Shown: positions 30,752 to 32,971 of the stretch, piece by piece
Position numbering within the stretch: the first letter of the stretch is position 1
How the letters are laid out: each line of letters starts with the position of its first letter
Assembly (NCBI GenBank): GCA_020850475.1
Contig: JADZEO010000088.1
Span: 1 to 32,971 of the forward strand
Length of the DNA stretch: 32,971 nucleotides
DNA from: Bdellovibrionales bacterium
Lineage (GTDB): Bacteria > Bdellovibrionota > Bdellovibrionia > Bdellovibrionales > UBA1609
Reading direction: 5' to 3'
The notes under the pieces: generated by a model
The model's input: only the letters and a program-made list of their open reading frames with translations
What the model was told of the DNA's origin: nothing
Databases searched by the model: none
Translations under genes and position numbers: made by a program

Positions 30752-32971
30752 GGCCCACGGCCTCGACCTGAAGTGGGATGCGTCTTTTACGCGCGATCAA
30801 CAAGTGCTGGGGCGCCAAGCCCTGGCGAGAATTGCTTCGCGTTGGCAGTCGCTTTCGTTTGAAACACTACCCGCAACTCCTGTTAAAATCGAAGTTCTGG
30901 GGAGGCCTCAGGCCTCTCGGCATGGCGCTCGTTCCCAGCCGGGAGTCATACAACTCAATGCCTTGCTCAGCCCCAAAGATTTTTCCTCTGTTATCGCGCA
31001 CGAATTCGCCCACCAAGTTTGGCTCAACCATTGCGGCCTGACCTCGCCGCAAGACGAAATCATCCACGAAGCCTTGGCGCTTTGGATCTCCGAAGACCTC
31101 CATCGCCTGGTGCTCAACGATCAGCAGACACCTTATTTGAGTCAGGCCCGTGAGGCCCTTTTTCAACAAAAAGGACAGCCCCTGACTTCGGACCCGAAAC
31201 CGGTGCAGGTAGCACTCTCGCGCCTTCTGGCGACCCCCGATACCCAAAAAACCTGGCAGCAATTCTTTCAAAAGCTCGTCCCTCAGTGTCGCTCGACCGA
31301 GAATTTTCGCGAGCAATTTTGGAATCTGGTGGCTCAAACGGACTATGCACCGCGGGTCGGTCGCCTGCACTTTTTGCTTCAAGATGGACTTTCCCATGAA
31401 GTCTTGTCGAGCCACGGTCCAGTGCAAAACTCGTATCCCGTAGGGTCACTCCTAAAACCTCTCGCGATTCAGCTGTTACCCTCCTTGCAAACGCCTTTAA
31501 ATTCCCGTCCCGATCCCACCTGGTATTGCCCGTCGATGAACGTGCGGTCGCGGACTTGGAATTGGCAAGAGGCTCTCACCAAGTCTTGCAATGGATTTTT
31601 CCTCGATCACCTGATCGGTGCCTCGGAGTGGCAGAATTGGCGACACTTTTGGACTCACTGGGGCCGCCCTCAGGTCGGTCTCGCGATGACCGAAGTCATC
31701 GGTCTCAACGCTCACTTCAAAATGAGTCTCGAGCAAGTCTTGCAAATTTACCAGTGGTTGGATCTGACTTCGCCTACGATCATTGATGCTCTTCGCGAAA
31801 CTGCTCACAGCGGCACCATGGCCAGCGGCGCTGATGCCGAGTGGTTTGAGCGCAATCAAATTGCGCTCAAGACCGGCTCGGTCAGGTCCACTAGCGGTGA
31901 ACCCATTTACTCTTGGATTGTGGCACTTGGTCCGCGCACGGGCGAAGGGGCCAGTGCCTTTCGCGCCGTAATTTTTAGTGAGGGGCGGGCCACCAGCGAA
32001 TTGTTGCCCGAGCTGCGGGCGCTGCTGGTTAAAAGGTGGTGGCAAAAATCCAAGCCGGCTCAGGTGCAAGTCTTAGGATTAGTGCCCTTGAACAAACTCA
32101 AGTTTTCCTGCCCTGCCGGTAGCCCCGCTCTGTATCGGCCGATGCCAGGCCAATGGAAACTCTCGGCCGCTGGTGCTGCACCCATGAATTTACCAGTCAA
32201 CCATGAATTGCAGTGTCTCGGCGGTCCTGTGCGGCTGCACTTTCCGGGACGTAAAGGCGAAGACCTCTCTCGGCTCTACTACGGCCGCCTAAGAGTTGAG
32301 TCCGAAGATCAACTTCTAGCAGAAAGTAAGGTGGACTTAGTTTCTGCTGACTCACTTCCCGCCGATGGCCGGCAACTTCGCGCTCGGCGCGGTTCGGCCG
32401 TGACCTTGATCACCAGTGAGGGACACTATGCCGAGCAAGTCCTGGCCTCGGAATTTCCGCGCGGACACCAAGAAACTTTGAAAGCTCTTGCCCTCGGCGT
32501 CCTCCACAACCACTCCCACAGTCCCCACGGCGCACGCCCGGTCTGCGACACCACCCATTGCCAAGTTTTTGCCTTTCAAGAGGGAGTGCCAGCGCATTTG
32601 CGCGCGCGCATCCGCTCGGCCGTCGAGGTGGCCTTGCACCAGCGCGGCGATTTTAAATTTGCCGAGCCTTGGTTTTATTTTTCGCTCGGAGGTTCCAAAC
32701 CCTGGTCAAAAAAAGTGTCTAATGACCTCATCAAACAACAACTCGCGCTGACCAGCTCGGCTGCCGAACTCATCCGCGAGCCCAGTGGGCAAATTCAAGT
32801 TCTTTCTCAAAGTGGCGAGCGACGCCTCCTCGACTGCGAAAGCTTGCGCAATCAATTGCGCCTACTCAGTTGCCCCGACAACATCCATCGCGCCGGTTCC
32901 GAGTGGACTTTCTCAGGAAGAGGAGAAGGCCACGGTCGCGGTCTCAACCTCATCGACGCCGACCTCAAATC
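30687..32971 (+). CDS. yfaQ: YfaQ-type protein (DUF2300/SpoIID-like) with peptidase and transpeptidase motifs, 3' end cut
   Basis: This frame has no stop before the right edge and gives 761 visible residues. It starts at ATG 30687 (or 30690), inside the end of yfaS with a 65-base overlap. The signal peptide is HKLAVIACAWPLISVKA. Residues 105-109 are HEFAH with Glu128 in HEALALW, a gluzincin zinc pattern with thermolysin-like spacing. Residues about 240-420 carry YPVGSLLKP (Ser254, Lys257), EALTKSCN (Ser300, Asn302) and LKTGS (Lys395), the three motifs of penicillin-binding transpeptidases in correct order. From about 560 on, VLASEFPRGHQETLKALALGV, CDTTHCQVF and finally GRGEGHGRGLNL match SpoIID-type domains, as in DUF2300. 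The protein should be periplasmic and act on peptidoglycan. Activity of each part is inferred. Confidence 0.85.
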   Translation, partial: MMKQVLHKLAVIACAWPLISVKAHGLDLKWDASFTRDQQVLGRQALARIASRWQSLSFETLPATPVKIEVLGRPQASRHGARSQPGVIQLNALLSPKDFSSVIAHEFAHQVWLNHCGLTSPQDEIIHEALALWISEDLHRLVLNDQQTPYLSQAREALFQQKGQPLTSDPKPVQVALSRLLATPDTQKTWQQFFQKLVPQCRSTENFREQFWNLVAQTDYAPRVGRLHFLLQDGLSHEVLSSHGPVQNSYPVGSLLKPLAIQLLPSLQTPLNSRPDPTWYCPSMNVRSRTWNWQEALTKSCNGFFLDHLIGASEWQNWRHFWTHWGRPQVGLAMTEVIGLNAHFKMSLEQVLQIYQWLDLTSPTIIDALRETAHSGTMASGADAEWFERNQIALKTGSVRSTSGEPIYSWIVALGPRTGEGASAFRAVIFSEGRATSELLPELRALLVKRWWQKSKPAQVQVLGLVPLNKLKFSCPAGSPALYRPMPGQWKLSAAGAAPMNLPVNHELQCLGGPVRLHFPGRKGEDLSRLYYGRLRVESEDQLLAESKVDLVSADSLPADGRQLRARRGSAVTLITSEGHYAEQVLASEFPRGHQETLKALALGVLHNHSHSPHGARPVCDTTHCQVFAFQEGVPAHLRARIRSAVEVALHQRGDFKFAEPWFYFSLGGSKPWSKKVSNDLIKQQLALTSSAAELIREPSGQIQVLSQSGERRLLDCESLRNQLRLLSCPDNIHRAGSEWTFSGRGEGHGRGLNLIDADLK

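Overview
The window looks like chromosome from a Gram-negative, Bdellovibrio-like bacterium (Bdellovibrionota). This is inferred from moderate GC, many exported and outer-membrane proteins, frequent GTG/TTG starts with strong AGGAG-type ribosome sites, and a lipoprotein whose signal peptide ends in FQNC, an ending I associate with this phylum. No database search was possible, so the taxonomy is a judgement. I saw no tRNA, rRNA, CRISPR array, insertion sequence or phage gene. No stretch of more than 300 bases lacks a gene, provided the weak small ORF at 12267-12509 is accepted.

Region 1 (1-8200, minus strand) is one tightly coupled eight-gene operon with a recognisable promoter at 8157-8184. 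In order of transcription it encodes an ABC ATPase, an ABC-2 permease, a GldG-type auxiliary protein, a DUF4340 protein, a GHMP-family sugar kinase, a DUF429 protein, an exported CsgG/FlgT-like protein with a C-terminal membrane segment, and an exported protein that runs off the left edge. Region 2 (8247-13653) holds a short NFACT/RqcH-like protein, a 90-residue protein, a large Ala/Pro-rich lipoprotein with duplicated cysteine motifs, and small exported proteins separated by palindrome-rich spacers.

Region 3 (13818-16311, minus) is an overlapping five-gene operon: ECF sigma factor, single-pass membrane protein with an extremely acidic tail (probable anti-sigma), a small Met-rich acidic protein that echoes that tail, a Tat-type exported Arg-rich DUF3106 protein with five LxPExR repeats, and an outer-membrane-type protein. 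It resembles an envelope-sensing sigma system. Region 4 (16494-22827, plus) encodes a TMEM68-like acyltransferase, a 976-residue metallopeptidase/TolB-propeller/Omp85-barrel fusion, a small barrel protein, and a beta-helix lipoprotein with its own TATAAT promoter.

Region 5 (22919 to the right edge, plus) is a complete, tightly packed yfa/mag-type bacterial alpha-2-macroglobulin operon in the order DUF2135 (YfaP), DUF1175 (YfaT), DUF2138 (YfaA), alpha-2-macroglobulin (YfaS) and a YfaQ-type protein. It is the most interesting part. The macroglobulin keeps an intact CVEQ thioester motif and carries a Trp-rich amphipathic insertion. YfaT shows a Cys-His-His NlpC/P60-like pattern. The YfaQ-type protein appears to combine a gluzincin metallopeptidase signature, the three motifs of a penicillin-binding transpeptidase (SLLK, SCN, KTG) and a SpoIID-like C-terminal domain. 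Together they suggest a periplasmic machine linking protease trapping to peptidoglycan processing.
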